Below, piece after piece: positions 11,759-22,690 of a DNA stretch of 64,000 nt; position 1 is the first letter of the stretch; each line of letters begins with the position of its first letter. A program made the translations under genes and the position numbers. The notes below the pieces were generated by a model. The model was not told where the DNA came from. It saw nothing but the letters and a program-made list of their open reading frames with translations, and made no database searches. Location of the stretch: positions 57,486,302 through 57,550,301 of the forward strand of contig OU015493.1 in the NCBI GenBank assembly GCA_907164885.2. The letters run 5' to 3'. Source of the stretch: Dolomedes plantarius. Its lineage: Eukaryota; Arthropoda; Arachnida; Araneae; Dolomedidae.

Positions 11759-12261
11759 CAGGTGGTTATCAAAATAATGGAAACACTAAGAAACATCATG
11801 AAAACCTTTATTAAGACGGCGCAGAATCACCTTTGACATGTAATGTCATCTGATTCCCCTTGGAATTGGATTATACAAGTCATGAATAGTGGTTAAGAAT
11901 ATATTATACCATTATTCAGGGAAAAATCAGGAAATTTCTCGTAGAGATGCTGTGGTGGATATCGATACCTAGCTTTATCCGCTTATACAGATCATAGTGG
12001 TTGGATGATATATAGTCAAGGGGGGGGGGATTATACAGGCCAAGATAAGAACAATGTTTGCACCATAGGATGGACTAGTGAGCTAAAATTTCGACATAGT
12101 CCTTCCCATTCTATCTCCCTTTTAGGGCAATCCGAATAGGGTTACACTATATTATATAAAAAAAAATACCGGTGGCCAGACTTGTTTTTTAAAGAATACG
12201 AAGCATATTCATAAACACCACTGATATTGGTAGGTGTTTCCATTATTTTGATAACCACCTG
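11759..12261. mobile_element. Non-autonomous Tc1-type element (MITE)
   Basis: Perfect inverted repeats of at least 28 bp begin caggtggttatcaaaataat at 11759 and end at 12261, with TA on both sides (11757-11758, 12262-12263). The 503-bp element has no transposase frame; the interior is AT-rich with a G9 run near 12020. Identity of the arms suggests fairly recent movement. It would need a Tc1-family transposase supplied elsewhere. Confidence 0.85.
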
Positions 12262-12267
12262 TAGATG

Positions 12268-13139
12268 CAGTGGTGCCTTGACTTACGAGTTTAATTCGTT
12301 CCATGGCACAGCTCGTAACTCGAATTACTCGTATGTCAAATCAATGTTCCCCATTGAAATGAACTGAAATGCCATTAATCCGTTCCAACCCCCCCCCTCC
12401 CCCCCAAAAAAAACCGTAATTCATTGTTACATGTTTTTAAATAGGAAAAATGTATTTATAAGTAACATATATTGTTTAAAAACACTATACAATAGACTGT
12501 ACTGCAATAAACTTGTTTTATTAAGCATAATGTACAACATTTATTGTGGAGATCGGACGACTTGAAGATGCTGACAGTGGTGGAAGAGAAAGGATGAACT
12601 GAAAAATTGAATCTTATTCGTTGGTTTTTGCCCTTTTCTCCACGCTTTTCTCACTTTCATCTGCGGGGGTTTTCGATAAAAAAATCGTCCAATGAGGTCT
12701 GTTTCATTCCCCCTTTCAGAGTGCTTTTGAAATGAGAGGCTGGATGCTATGGTGGTTTCGGAGGGCGACTCTTGTGTGGGTAGAGCAAGCTGCCCTGTAT
12801 CATAATTGTTGAGAATTAATCTCTCGGTTTAAGACTGAAAAGTAGTCGTAGAATAACATGTATATGATTATATAATAATTATACATAATATATAATTGTA
12901 TAATAATTGTACATAAAGGTTGTAAATATTATGTTTCTCGTGGGCTCATTGGACATGATCGTTACATGGAGTTCGTTCCTCAAACTATCGGTAGGGTATC
13001 TGAAGCTGGCTCGTAACCCGAATTTTAGCTCGCAACTCAAGACAAAAAAAAAAAAAAAAAAAAAAAAAAGGCCGAAAGACTGCTCTTATTAAAAAAAATA
13101 ATTGGTAGGTCGAGACATTCGTAAGTCAAGGTAGAACTG
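12268..13139. mobile_element. Tigger-like TIR element, non-coding
   Basis: The left end cagtggtgccttgacttacg pairs with the right end, read inward, cagttctaccttgacttacg. TA follows the right end (13140-13141). The left flank is the remnant of the neighbouring Tc1 MITE, four bases away, so the two insertions are almost abutting. The interior has C and A runs (A27 near 13043) and no transposase. Motifs such as aattcgttcc recur in the truncated copy at 9471. Confidence 0.6.
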
Positions 13140-13141
13140 TA

Positions 13142-14725
13142 AATGTGTATTGTAATGACTTCTGCATTCCTCACGAGGAAATTCCAATTGATCGGACACA
13201 ATTTTGTAAACTGAACTGTTTCATCAGTGCCGAAAGGTGACCTTACCGTTTAGTGCCACAATAAACTAGGCGCAGAGACTCTTCTGATTACTTCTGGAAA
13301 GGAATATCATTTTGAAAAGTCCCCCCTCGTTGACAATGAGGTCCCGATGACAAAGCCTAGTGCAGACTGGCCGGAGCCTACGAGACACGTGGAAGCAGCA
13401 AGCTGTAACGGAAAGGGCGTAACCTACAGCCTCCTCAAAAGTCAAGAATGCGAGATATACGCAACGGGCATACCAGCGGGCAGTTAGTTGTCCGTTATTT
13501 TCCGAGGTGATAAGTGATCCTGTTAGAAGGTCCCTAGAACGGACGCGTGCCTCGCCAGAGCGGAGAATCCAGCCAACTCATCATGACATCGCGAACCCTA
13601 ATGTTTTTGCAAATTTAATATTATTTTGTACAGTGTACAGTTGCCTTATTTAGCCAAGAAAACTAATGAATGTGATGGTTAATTTTAAAAGGCTGTCAGT
13701 CTCATTTTAGGCAAAGTCCTTACAGTATGTGTGTGTATGGGACCACGAAAAAAATTACGAAAGGTGATGAAAATTCTTTCCCCCACCAAACGAAAAAAAG
13801 AAGGGAAGTTTAAGGGAGAAGAGCAAATAAATAATGAGGAAGAAAACCCCGGGGGAAAAACGCTTATTTAGAGTTCCTCCAGAGAATCAGCCGGGAGAAA
13901 AGGACTTTACAGAAATAGAAAGAAAAAAAAAAGACGGGGGGGGGGGGAGAGGATAGTATCGAAATGAAATAAATGAAGACTGGGTGAGGAAAATAAACAC
14001 AAAATAAAATGGCAGATTTCTCTCTCATCCGAGCTTTTCCGTGTGCACGCAACAACGGAGTGTCTAGAAGTCGCTAACAATGGGGGAGAGACACGGGCGT
14101 CAATTGTCACTGCTGAAGAAGGACGGACAATGCGTGTTCGAAACGTCGTCGGAAATAGAAACTGGAGGTGTTTTCTTTCTTCTCGCGACACAAAAACCCC
14201 CTTCTTTCACCTTGCGTGTACACGTGCCAAGTCGGGAATTTCGCTCGATTTTTGAGAAAAAGAATTCTATATGTACAGTTTTTCCTTTCTTATTTTCTCA
14301 CCCTCTTTTATTTGAGGGGTGGGGGGGATTTCGGAGGAGTACCGGCCCCTCGGCGAGTGATCACGACGTTATGAAAGTCGAACGTGCTGTAAACACTTGC
14401 CTCTGATTATTTGGAACAAGATGGACTAGAGCAGCAATCAGGCGAATTTTTGAAACCAGCATTTGCAGTTAAGTACGGGTCAAGTTCTAAACCGTGAGGG
14501 CAGTGGTTACGCAAGAATGGGGTAGAACACAATTTATGTGTCACTGCTATCAAAAACTGAAATATTTTCATCCTTGTACTCAGGATTTCATTTCCTGCGA
14601 TCAAAGGAATGGACATCTTTAAAGGAAAATGAATAATATTGCGTGGCGGGGAGTATTGATTAAGCAACAACCAAGAATCTACTCTCATTTTAATAAATTC
14701 TTTTAAACGTATGATAATGTTCCTC
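13142..14725. other. Intergenic DNA with purine-rich tract
   Basis: No gene is recognised. 13730-13990 is strongly purine-rich on the plus strand and includes a G12 run near 13937 with potential to form quadruplex or triplex structure. The overlapping small open frames at 13860-14410 are low-complexity and lie on both strands, so I do not call them. Confidence 0.4.
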
Positions 14726-14865
14726 CATAACGGTCCTCCAGAAAGCAAAATTTCAGCCGCTAAAACCGCCCGTCGTCGCGAGTTATAAATTTGGTAGCGC
14801 TTCTGCATCGCTTGGGCAAGCAGTAAATATTTAAACAGAAAAGTACCAAAATGCTTCAAAATTTT
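14726..14865. mobile_element. TTAA-type MITE, partial copy 3
   Basis: It shares ataacggtcctcc, aagcaaaatttcag, cgcgagttataa and acagaaaagtaccaaaatgc with the elements at 11441 and 20909. The left terminus is degraded (aaacgtatgataatg in place of the TTAA end). The right side passes into a microsatellite at the same internal position as in the 20909 copy. Confidence 0.55.
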
Positions 14866-14917
14866 GACATATATATAAATGTATGTATATATATACATAT
14901 ATATATATGTATGTATG

Positions 14918-14994
<77 letters not shown>

Positions 14995-15020
14995 TATATA
15001 TGTGTGTGTGTGTGTATGTG

Positions 15021-15051
<31 letters not shown>

Positions 15052-15052
15052 G
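14866..15052. repeat. (TA)n / (TATG)n / (TG)n microsatellite
   Basis: About 185 bp of nearly pure TA with interspersed gtatgta and a gtgtgtgtgt block. Long open frames through it in several phases are artefacts of TA periodicity and encode only Tyr-Ile repeats. Confidence 0.95.
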
Positions 15053-15104
15053 GGGGGCAATTGCCCCTATTCCCCCCCCCGCCCCCTTGGAGCCGCCAAT
15101 GATG
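15053..15104 (-). mobile_element. hAT-type terminus fragment
   Basis: Read on the minus strand this is cattggcggctccaagggg, followed by a G-rich stretch and the palindrome ggggcaattgcccc. TGGCGGMTCCA ends with a G-rich subterminal region are characteristic of a hAT group common in arthropods. Only one end is visible, abutting the TA microsatellite. Confidence 0.4.
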
Positions 15105-16140
15105 TACGTACGTCTGGGTCAATCCGGTCTGCTTAGAACCTAAAACGCTTATTTCCTTGAAAATTTGAAATTCAGATTTTGTCATGCAGCTGCGAAATCT
15201 AACTTTTTCCAAAGTAAATATAGGGCAGTAAAACAAAACCACAAGGCCAGTTCAACAATGGTTTTCTCCCACTGCCTTTTAAATGAAATAATGACATCCG
15301 CTCCTCCCTCCATGCCGAGTTGAGCGAGTGAAATTGAAAACATTTTAAAATCGTTTCGCGATGACACTCCTGCCATCTAGTGGGGAGAAATTTCATTAAA
15401 CGAGCCTGGACTATAAATAAACAGTTCAGTTGCGCTTTTTCATCGTCGACGTATGAAATGTGAGAGTTTAAATTATATTTTTGTAAAGCTGCACAGCATC
15501 TAAACTACGCAAACTAAAAAAATAAGGTTAGTGTAACTGATAATTTCCCAGTCGCAATAATACTGTAAGAAGGCAGACTTTTGCTACTGCACTCGAATCT
15601 GAAAACTTTATGCTCCATGAAACTGAAGTTTCTAATTTCTCCAGTTCCTAATTTTGTTTAAAAATCTCTCCTACAAAGTGTACATCCACAGGAATATTAC
15701 ATATATTTTCTTAAACATAGGGTTTATCTTCCTTTGATCATGTTTATTGGCTTCTGATGGCGATAGACTGATAAATGGAAATTCTATATATTTTTTTTCT
15801 CCATAACTCATCAGGAGTTTTTTGCCTAAATTTGCCAATTGAATAATATTATTCATTTGTAATTAATCCTGGAATTCAGATCTTATTGTGTGAGCTCTAA
15901 CTGAGAGTAGTATTTTTATTTTTTTTTTAAATCTTTTTAGTCGCCCACACTCTATGGTGGTTAACGTACAAACTTCAAACACGTGGACTTGAGTTTATAT
16001 TCTGGCTGAGGCATGCATGTTGATGTGGCTTTTCCTCCTCTTCATTTGCAATATCTTTGGTTTACCTAATCCGTGCTCCCATTATAAAGTAGCTTACAGA
16101 TTCTGCGGTGAACTGGGGAATATCCTCAGGATAAACGCCA
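15105..16140. other. Intergenic DNA, nothing recognised
   Basis: AT-rich sequence without a convincing open frame, exon or repeat shared with the rest of the window. Confidence 0.4.
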
Positions 16141-17425
16141 GCTAAATTGAATGAAAATTTTTAAAAAGTTCGTTCCATTTATGAAATGGTTAATTTATTT
16201 GTCAGTGTAATAGTAATTGGAATTGCTCCTAAAATGTAAAATTGTTAGTATATAATATAAAATGTAATTGTAAATTGTATTATGTGTGTAGTGTAATTGT
16301 TAAATGCAATAGTAAGTGCATTGGAGGCATATGAGCAAAATAATGTTTGAAATTAATCAAAAAAAAAGAATGATTTAATTACTTTAGAAGAAATAATTAT
16401 TATAAAAATGTTTACCAGTAAACCTGTTTGTTAATCGTTTGTAATACAATTGTATTATGTATGTAATGTAATTGTTTAATGCAATAGTAAGTGTAATTCT
16501 GTTTGAAATTGCATCTTAAATGTAAAATTGTAAGAGTAAGGTAATTGTATTGAAATTTTACCTTGAATGTAATTTGTGAGTATACAATGTAAATTGTAAT
16601 TTAAAATTGCAATGTATCCATAATGTAGTGGTAAATGTAATTGTAATTGAAATGGTCAGGCCCAGATTTCCGCATGGGCAAGTGGGGCACTTGCCCAGGG
16701 CCCCCAAAATTATGGGGCCCCCTAATTTAGTATAAAGTTGTACATAGTTTTGAGAATTTGTTTTTTTGGTTAATATAGTAAAGGGGTGCAGTGGCGGATA
16801 CAGAAAAAAATCCTGGGTGGAGCACAGTGCACCCACTATAGTGAAAGCATGCTTACGTCCATAAGCGTTTCTGGTATAATTTTTTTTTGGGGAGGTGGGG
16901 GGTGGGGGGGGGGGTTGTAATAACTCCAGACTGTGATTTATTTTGAATTTCAAAAGAAAATTTCATGAATTTATTAACATTAAAAAGAAAATTAATTAAT
17001 TAACACTTCTTATTAATATTCATTATTTTCTTCAAATTTTTGACTTGTCGGTCGAAATTTTTTTTGAATTTCTGGTCCCGATTTAAGGGAGGCCTGGGTG
17101 AGTATCCCACATGTTCATGTGGAAATCTGGTCCTGAGGAGGGGGGACATGCCCCCCTCTGGATCTGTCCTTGAAGGGGGCCCCCAAAGTCTGCTTTGCCC
17201 AGGGCCCCATTGTGTCAAAGTCGGGCCCTGGAAATGGTAATTGAAATTGCATCAAAAATGTAAAATTGTTAGTATATAATGTAAATTGAAATTGTAAATC
17301 GTAATATGTTATTAATGCAATGGTGAATGTAATAGTAACAGTAAGAGTAATTGAAAGAGCACCGTGGATGTAAAATTGTATGTATATAATGTAAGCTGTA
17401 ATTGTAAATTGTAATATGTTCACAA
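16141..17425. repeat. Degenerate satellite-like field
   Basis: A motif of roughly 100 bp recurs at about 16215, 16510, 17240 and 17350. Its parts are gaaattgcatc or gaattgctcc, then aatgtaaaattgttagtata, then taatgtaaattg, gtaattgtaaattgtaat and an atgcaat-gt-aatgtaat block. The copies are diverged and interrupted by the hAT element at 16657-17230. It reads like an old tandem array that has lost phase. No coding potential. Confidence 0.55.
16649..17238. mobile_element. Non-autonomous hAT element with perfect 8-bp target duplication
   Basis: The element spans 16657-17230 (574 bp). Its ends are caggcccagatttc and, from the right inward, cagggcccgacttt. The target duplication gaaatggt is exact at 16649-16656 and 17231-17238. 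A second hAT-style tip, cagtggcggatacaga, begins inside at about 16789, suggesting a nested or composite structure. G-rich tracts near 16890-16915 and subterminal gggcccc blocks are typical of such elements. No transposase is present. Confidence 0.8.
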
Positions 17426-18400
17426 GCGACTTTAAATATGCCGTATAAGCTTATCGCTGTGGTCGGCGGAACCTTTAGAATTATATATAATAGTGATCTC
17501 ATCCTTTGAATTATTATAAACATTCGCTTTCTAGATCAGCGGAATTTAAGGGGACATCCACAAAAATGAAAAAAAAAAAAAAAAAAAAGAATATTTTTTG
17601 GTCATGAACCTTTATTAACACCGTTGTGCATTTATAATCTGGGGGAAAAAAAAGAAGAGTAAAACCAAATTCTAAACTTCCGCAATATGCGTAATAAAGT
17701 TATTGAAGTATCTAATTGCAATAACACCACATATAATATGTGATGCAATGGATTCACAGCATTCATACTGCTGCATAGGCCAGTTAAGGCAAAATACTTC
17801 TAATGAGTATAGACGAAAAAAATGAGTATAGACGAAAATATAGAATTTCCATTTAACTATCTATAGACGTAAGACGCCAATAAACATGATCAAATGATAC
17901 AAAATCCTATTTTTTAGAAAATATGTAAGTAATATTCCTGTGGGTGCACACTCAGCAGCAGAGATTTTTGAAAAAAATTAAGAATTTGAGAAACTTCAGT
18001 TTCATGTAACGTTAAGTTTACAGATCTAAGAGCAGCAGAAGTCGCAGAAATTATTGAGGCTTGCAAAAAAACTCATGCGCCATAACACAGTATGCTTTTG
18101 AAAATTTAAATAATTATAATTCTTCTCAAATACCCATAGCATTCCATCCTATAACGAACTTGTTCTGAATTGCTAGTACAGAAACAAAGAGAGCGGATTC
18201 TGTAGACAGGGTGCTCGGCATGAAGTCATTAGTTTTCTTTAACTTTTTCTAGTTTACGAGTGTCGTCTGAAATTTTTCGCACGCAGTTGACAAAAATATA
18301 AATGAAATTCATTTATACTACACAATTTTTCATGAGAAAATTCGAGAAATATCAATCACCAACCCGCAAAAGTCAAGGAGTTTGATTGCATGGTGTTTAT
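17426..18400. other. Intergenic DNA, nothing recognised
   Basis: It contains an A20 run at about 17569 and a short direct duplication atgagtatagacgaaaa at about 17804-17840. No gene or transposon end is seen. Confidence 0.4.
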
Positions 18401-18402
18401 AT

Positions 18403-18408
18403 ATATAT

Positions 18409-18439
<31 letters not shown>

Positions 18440-18440
18440 C
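18403..18440. repeat. (TA)n(GATA)n microsatellite
   Basis: A TA run passes directly into about seven GATA units. Confidence 0.95.
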
Positions 18441-18634
18441 AATTATAACTAGTAAAATATAAATTATTCAACAGGAAAAGATATTAAATAACGGGAAGAA
18501 TATAATGACAGGCAAACGAAATAAACAGAAGTCCTGCTCTTAGAGCTAGGCACACCATAAATGCAAGATTCTATAGCAACATAAAAACTAAACAATATAA
18601 CGAGGCAACCGACCGGTCTCTTCATCAGGGGTCT

Positions 18635-18702
18635 CTTCCTTCTCTCTCTCTCTCACACACACACACATATTTATATATGTGTGTGTGTGTGTGTGTGTTT
18701 GT
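18635..18702. repeat. (CT)n-(CA)n-(TG)n compound microsatellite
   Basis: Runs of CT and CA are followed, after a short atatttatatat spacer, by a TG run. CA and TG arms in opposite orientation make a potential hairpin. Confidence 0.9.
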
Positions 18703-19790
18703 TTATTGAGGGCTGTATGTTCTCATAAGAGTTAGGAACAAAATTATAGACCTTTTTTAAATTACTTTATTTTCCAAGTTCTGTGAAATAATTTAATTAT
18801 ACATAATTATTGTGTGTGAGTTAATTTAATTATATCTGTCATCAATCTCTCCTATATATATCTCTCCTATATATCTCGAGTATCACGAGATTTGTTCCCT
18901 TAGACATCAAAGATTAGCAAAATGTAAGCAAAAATCAGTTAAACGAACCTTTGTCTGAAATCTAATTCCATTTACTTAAAATGATAAAAGAAATAATCAC
19001 TTTGAAAGGAATTGATGACTTGTAGCTGTAAATTTTTTATTTTCATCGTTTTGAGGTTTTAACGATTATTAGGAATCATACTAGTAGGAACTAACGATTA
19101 CAAACACTCGTTTTTATACAGTACGAAGGAAGATTAACATATAAATGAGTTGGTATAGTGACAGCAGATTCCGCAAATGATTTAGTTTTTAAAAATCCTT
19201 CTCCGTTACCATAGAATTATCTCCATTTCACCCGCCAATTATCGTCGTTCCATGCTTGCACAGCAAAAAAAAAAAAAAAAAACTGCGTTAGAGGGCTTGG
19301 CCAAGGATCGAAGTGTCTGCTCAGCTATCTGTTGGTCCTGTAAGCCGTGGAATAGAAGCCCATGGGATGTACCTATTTACTTTCTCGCTTTTGTAGAATT
19401 GGTCATCGGTTGCTTGTTTACGCCTTGATCACACTGCTTCCGTAACGTAGCGTTATGTTCCTCTGTTGACGCCGAGATTGTTGACAAGGCCTGTGACTGG
19501 TTTGACATATCACGTGGTCATTGTGCTGGGCTCTGCGATTGGTTGAGATTTTTATCGCTGACGCAACGCCCCGCTCCAGGTGGAATGGGAATAAGATGTT
19601 ATTATCTTGTTCACGAGATATGCATGAATCACAAAGGGAAAGCATGTGACACCGTTACTGCCGGGTTGTTGTCTTTAATTTTAGCCAGAAAATACTTGAA
19701 AATTTGTAGAGGATATGAATGGTCAAATAAAATAACAAATGGACTTGGTCATGTTCAGTATATAAGAGTGAATTCAAACGGATGCGAAAG
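18703..19790. other. Intergenic DNA, nothing recognised
   Basis: The sequence 19190-19640 is GC-richer than its surroundings, but open frames on both strands overlap and none resembles a known protein. An A18 run is near 19265. Confidence 0.35.
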
Positions 19791-20248
19791 ATTTTAAGGA
19801 GTCAAGGGCGCGGTGGCCCAGTTGGCAAAGGCAGCGAGTCAGTGACCTAAACGTCTCTGGTTCTATGCTGGCCGCTGACAAATCCACCACCGTGTACGTT
19901 AATTGCGGCTGGTGCACGTAAAATTTGTCGTGGCTGCAAAGTCCTCTAAGTTCTCAAACTTACCTCTGGGGTGCTGGGTCAAGTGTATCGGTCTTGACAC
20001 TTGTCTCGGTTCTATACTACGGGACCGGCCTGTAGGGGGTAATGCTGACCGCCTTTACTGTGCCCCTTTCAATGAATGGCCAGTAGTCTCGCGGGGTGAA
20101 TTAGGGCGTCCGTCCGCATTCGATGTTGACCAAAACTGGTCTGGTGTCTGCGAGACGTTGTAAGTCCGGTAATTCATATTCAGGGCGAATGTTTAATCTA
20201 CAATAGCCTCCGCATTATCAACAACAACCACAACATTTTAAGGAGTCA
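19791..20248 (+). mobile_element. tRNA-derived SINE, family A, copy 2
   Basis: The body 19805-20234 (430 bp) starts agggcgcggtggcccagttgg (A-box-like), has a B-box-like ggttctatgc with one base changed, and ends in a CAA-rich tail. A perfect 14-bp direct repeat attttaaggagtca flanks it (19791-19804, 20235-20248). Compared with copy 1 at 1359 it is about 80 bp longer in the 3' body; the first 200 bp align throughout. Confidence 0.85.
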
Positions 20249-20908
20249 CAAAGATTTACGCCATTGCTTTGAGCTCAGTGATTGTTTAAAAAAATTCTGC
20301 TATCATTTAAGTTGTCACGTAAATGAAAACGAGCCCTCACAGGTGCATGCATATTCATTAGCTGCTGGTGGAAAGGTAGTTCATAAGATGATTGGATGAA
20401 ATATTCAAATTTTTTCCAGTCAAAAACCTTCACGAGTAAAAAAAAAAAAAAATAGAAGAAGAAGAAGTATTTTTTAATGACGTAAAATTACCTCTTTGTA
20501 TTTGAATAACACAACTTGAAATAGACTGAGCTTTTGGCAGAAGTGGAATCAGGACATAAAAACCGAGACAAAACTCCCCACTAGGGGTTTGGGAGTAATC
20601 TTCTAAGGATTTCATTTACATACGTAAAAAAAATTCTCTCGGCAAAAACAACTCCTGTAATGCCAATGTAAAATTATATTTAAATGTAAGATATTGAATA
20701 GATGTTTTTAAAATTTACATATATAAAACTAATAATGTTAATTATATTTTGTGAGGGGGAGGGTTAAGATTTATGGAAAAAAAACTCATAGATAAATAAC
20801 TTACATGAAATTTGTGGATGACATTAAATTAAAAAAAAGCTTTTTAAAATCCTCAATCAAAAGTAAAAATGATGGATAACTAGTTTTTAACTAATAAGTA
20901 TTATTTTT
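20249..20908. other. Intergenic DNA, nothing recognised
   Basis: AT-rich, with an A14 run and a gaa repeat near 20440-20470. No gene called. Confidence 0.4.
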
Positions 20909-21086
20909 TTAACGTAGGATTACGTTCCTTCATAACGGTCCTCCGAAAGCAAACTTTCAGACGCTAAAACCGTCCGTCCATCCGCCCTCGCGAGTTATAA
21001 TTTTGGGAGCGCGCCAAACCCAGTCTGTGTCGCTTGGGCAAGTAGTAAACAGTTAAACAGAAAAGTACCAAAATGCGTTAAACGCG

Positions 21087-21126
<40 letters not shown>

Positions 21127-21186
21127 GTACGTACATGCATATGTACATACAAAAGAGGTAAGCAACGATAAGTAATCCTACGTTAA
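20909..21186. mobile_element. TTAA-flanked MITE, copy 2, carrying a (TA)n microsatellite
   Basis: It has the same 15-bp ends as the 11441 copy (ttaacgtaggattac and its inverse) and the same interior blocks. A pure (AT)n run occupies 21088-21125, followed by acgtacgtacatgcatatg. Sequence beyond the right TTAA (acggtagtttcattagaaga) is also similar to that beyond copy 1, so either the unit is larger than the TTAA-bounded core or both entered the same kind of host repeat. Confidence 0.6.
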
Positions 21187-21638
21187 AAACCCACGGTAGT
21201 TTCATTAGAAGATACTACCTGATTTTTTATTTTTTATTTTATTTTACTTATTTTTTTTAAGGCCACAGAGCAGAAATTGTAACCGTTTATTAAGTTAATA
21301 ACGAATGCAAAAATTATTAATATCTTTCGTGTAGACTAGGGAATCTATAAAATTTTCCAGCGGAACTATGTGCGTCGTCAAAAAGGGAGATATAAGTCTG
21401 TCAGTAGAACCAAGGTGATAATCTGTATAGTCACTTACCTGCTTCTACAGAGGGACACAACGTTTGAAACGAGATAAACATACTTATTGGAATATTAGCC
21501 CTAAAACAAGTGAAACAAGTCAAGTAAATGAAAAATCCTATTAAATTTACCTATATTGGTAAGGTGCTTTCGCCAGCCTTCTTTTACAGTGGAGGTGCTC
21601 TCATACTTTGCTCTTGCGAAGGAAATCTGAATATTGGT
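21187..21638. other. Intergenic DNA, nothing recognised
   Basis: AT-rich with T runs. No gene or repeat end is seen apart from the shared flank immediately right of the MITE. Confidence 0.35.
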
Positions 21639-22083
21639 TGTAAAAATAACCTTAAAATAATTTAGGAGTTCATGTGTTGGGGCAATCAAGGAAACAAAGA
21701 GAATTAGCCTTTATCATACATTTATTTGACAATACAAAAAATTCTTTTAAAGTGAAATCAATAATAGAATACGGTTCCCCTTCATATTATTATTTAATAC
21801 ATGAGACATCAGAAGCAGAGACAAAATAGTCGAACAAAGCAATTATTTCTAGGATCTTTGAAAGTTTTATTGTGGGCCATAAAATAACGTCACTATCTAT
21901 CTTGCAATATTTATAGTCTTTTGATCGCTATCAATGGCCACACAGACAGCTTTTCTTTTACACGTCACTTTAGTGTTCAAGTCTCTATTTATTTTTTTGC
22001 CTCTGAAGTTGTTATAAGAGTTTTATCATTGACCGTCTCTCGACCACACACCGCGGTGTATTATAACATTCAGCGCTTATACA
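21639..22083. mobile_element. LTR-like dispersed repeat, short copy
   Basis: It aligns along its length with 34307-35131: a tgta start, then acatacatttatttga, agaagcagag, a block tgtgggccataaaataacg, cgctatca, and a cacaccg end finishing in taca. TG...CA tips and the co-linear match suggest a solo LTR lacking about 380 bp present in the other copy. Its 5-bp flanks do not match, so it is old or truncated. Confidence 0.5.
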
Positions 22084-22380
22084 CTGAACTTGCTTTAGAA
22101 ATTGTGAAACTGACCTTTTAAATTTTTTTCTATTCCCAAAACTTAAATATATTTAATATTTACTTGAAAACACATTTTAATTTTTTACTTCCAAATAATT
22201 AGGTTTTTTTTTCCATTTCCTCAAAAAAAAACAACCCGCTAGGCCATAGGAATGAAGACTTTTTTCCATGAAAAGTAACTGCCCTAAGCTTAATTGCATC
22301 GGACCTACTATGAAGATCCTGCCTACATCTCGATCCACGCTCTCAGTCACAACAGAAAGAAGTCAGAAACTGCCACGCAA
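22084..22380. other. Intergenic DNA, nothing recognised
   Basis: AT-rich, T- and A-run-rich sequence without recognisable features. Confidence 0.35.
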
Positions 22381-22690
22381 AACGTCCCCCCCCCTCCCCT
22401 TCCCCCGCAAAGGAGCCCGGTTGTTGCGTTGAATTGTCTCCGCAAGAAAGAAGAAAGTGGCCCGGGCGGCAAATTGCGCCCTATTCACCCGCCGGTGAGC
22501 GGGGAAACGCGCCGTCTACTTCCGAAAATGGTCTCGGTTCAGACCGGGAACCAAATTGTGCCTGAAAAGCCACTGATTATTTTCCCTTAATGACCCATTC
22601 ATTTGCTTTGTATCGGATGCTTTAAATTTAATTTCGCGACAACGGCCCGCTGACAACTCATTAATTGATTACTTCATCATAATCATATAC
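22381..22690. promoter_or_regulatory. Candidate non-coding regulatory block
   Basis: A GC-richer island in AT-rich DNA. It contains gcaaattgcgcc, gcgccgtctacttccg, cgcgacaacgg and then homeodomain-like cores in catt, aattgatta and taatgacc contexts near 22590-22675. The short open frame across it has no domain. The call is compositional and motif-based only; it would need cross-species alignment to support it. Confidence 0.25.

Noticed and set aside
14407..15242. Long open frames of 85-217 codons on both strands
   Set aside because: They run through a (TA)n/(TG)n microsatellite and encode Tyr-Ile repeats; the remainder is MITE sequence.
22294..22590. 98-codon open frame with proline-rich stretch
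   Set aside because: The proline run comes from a C-rich tract and the rest overlaps a block that looks non-coding.
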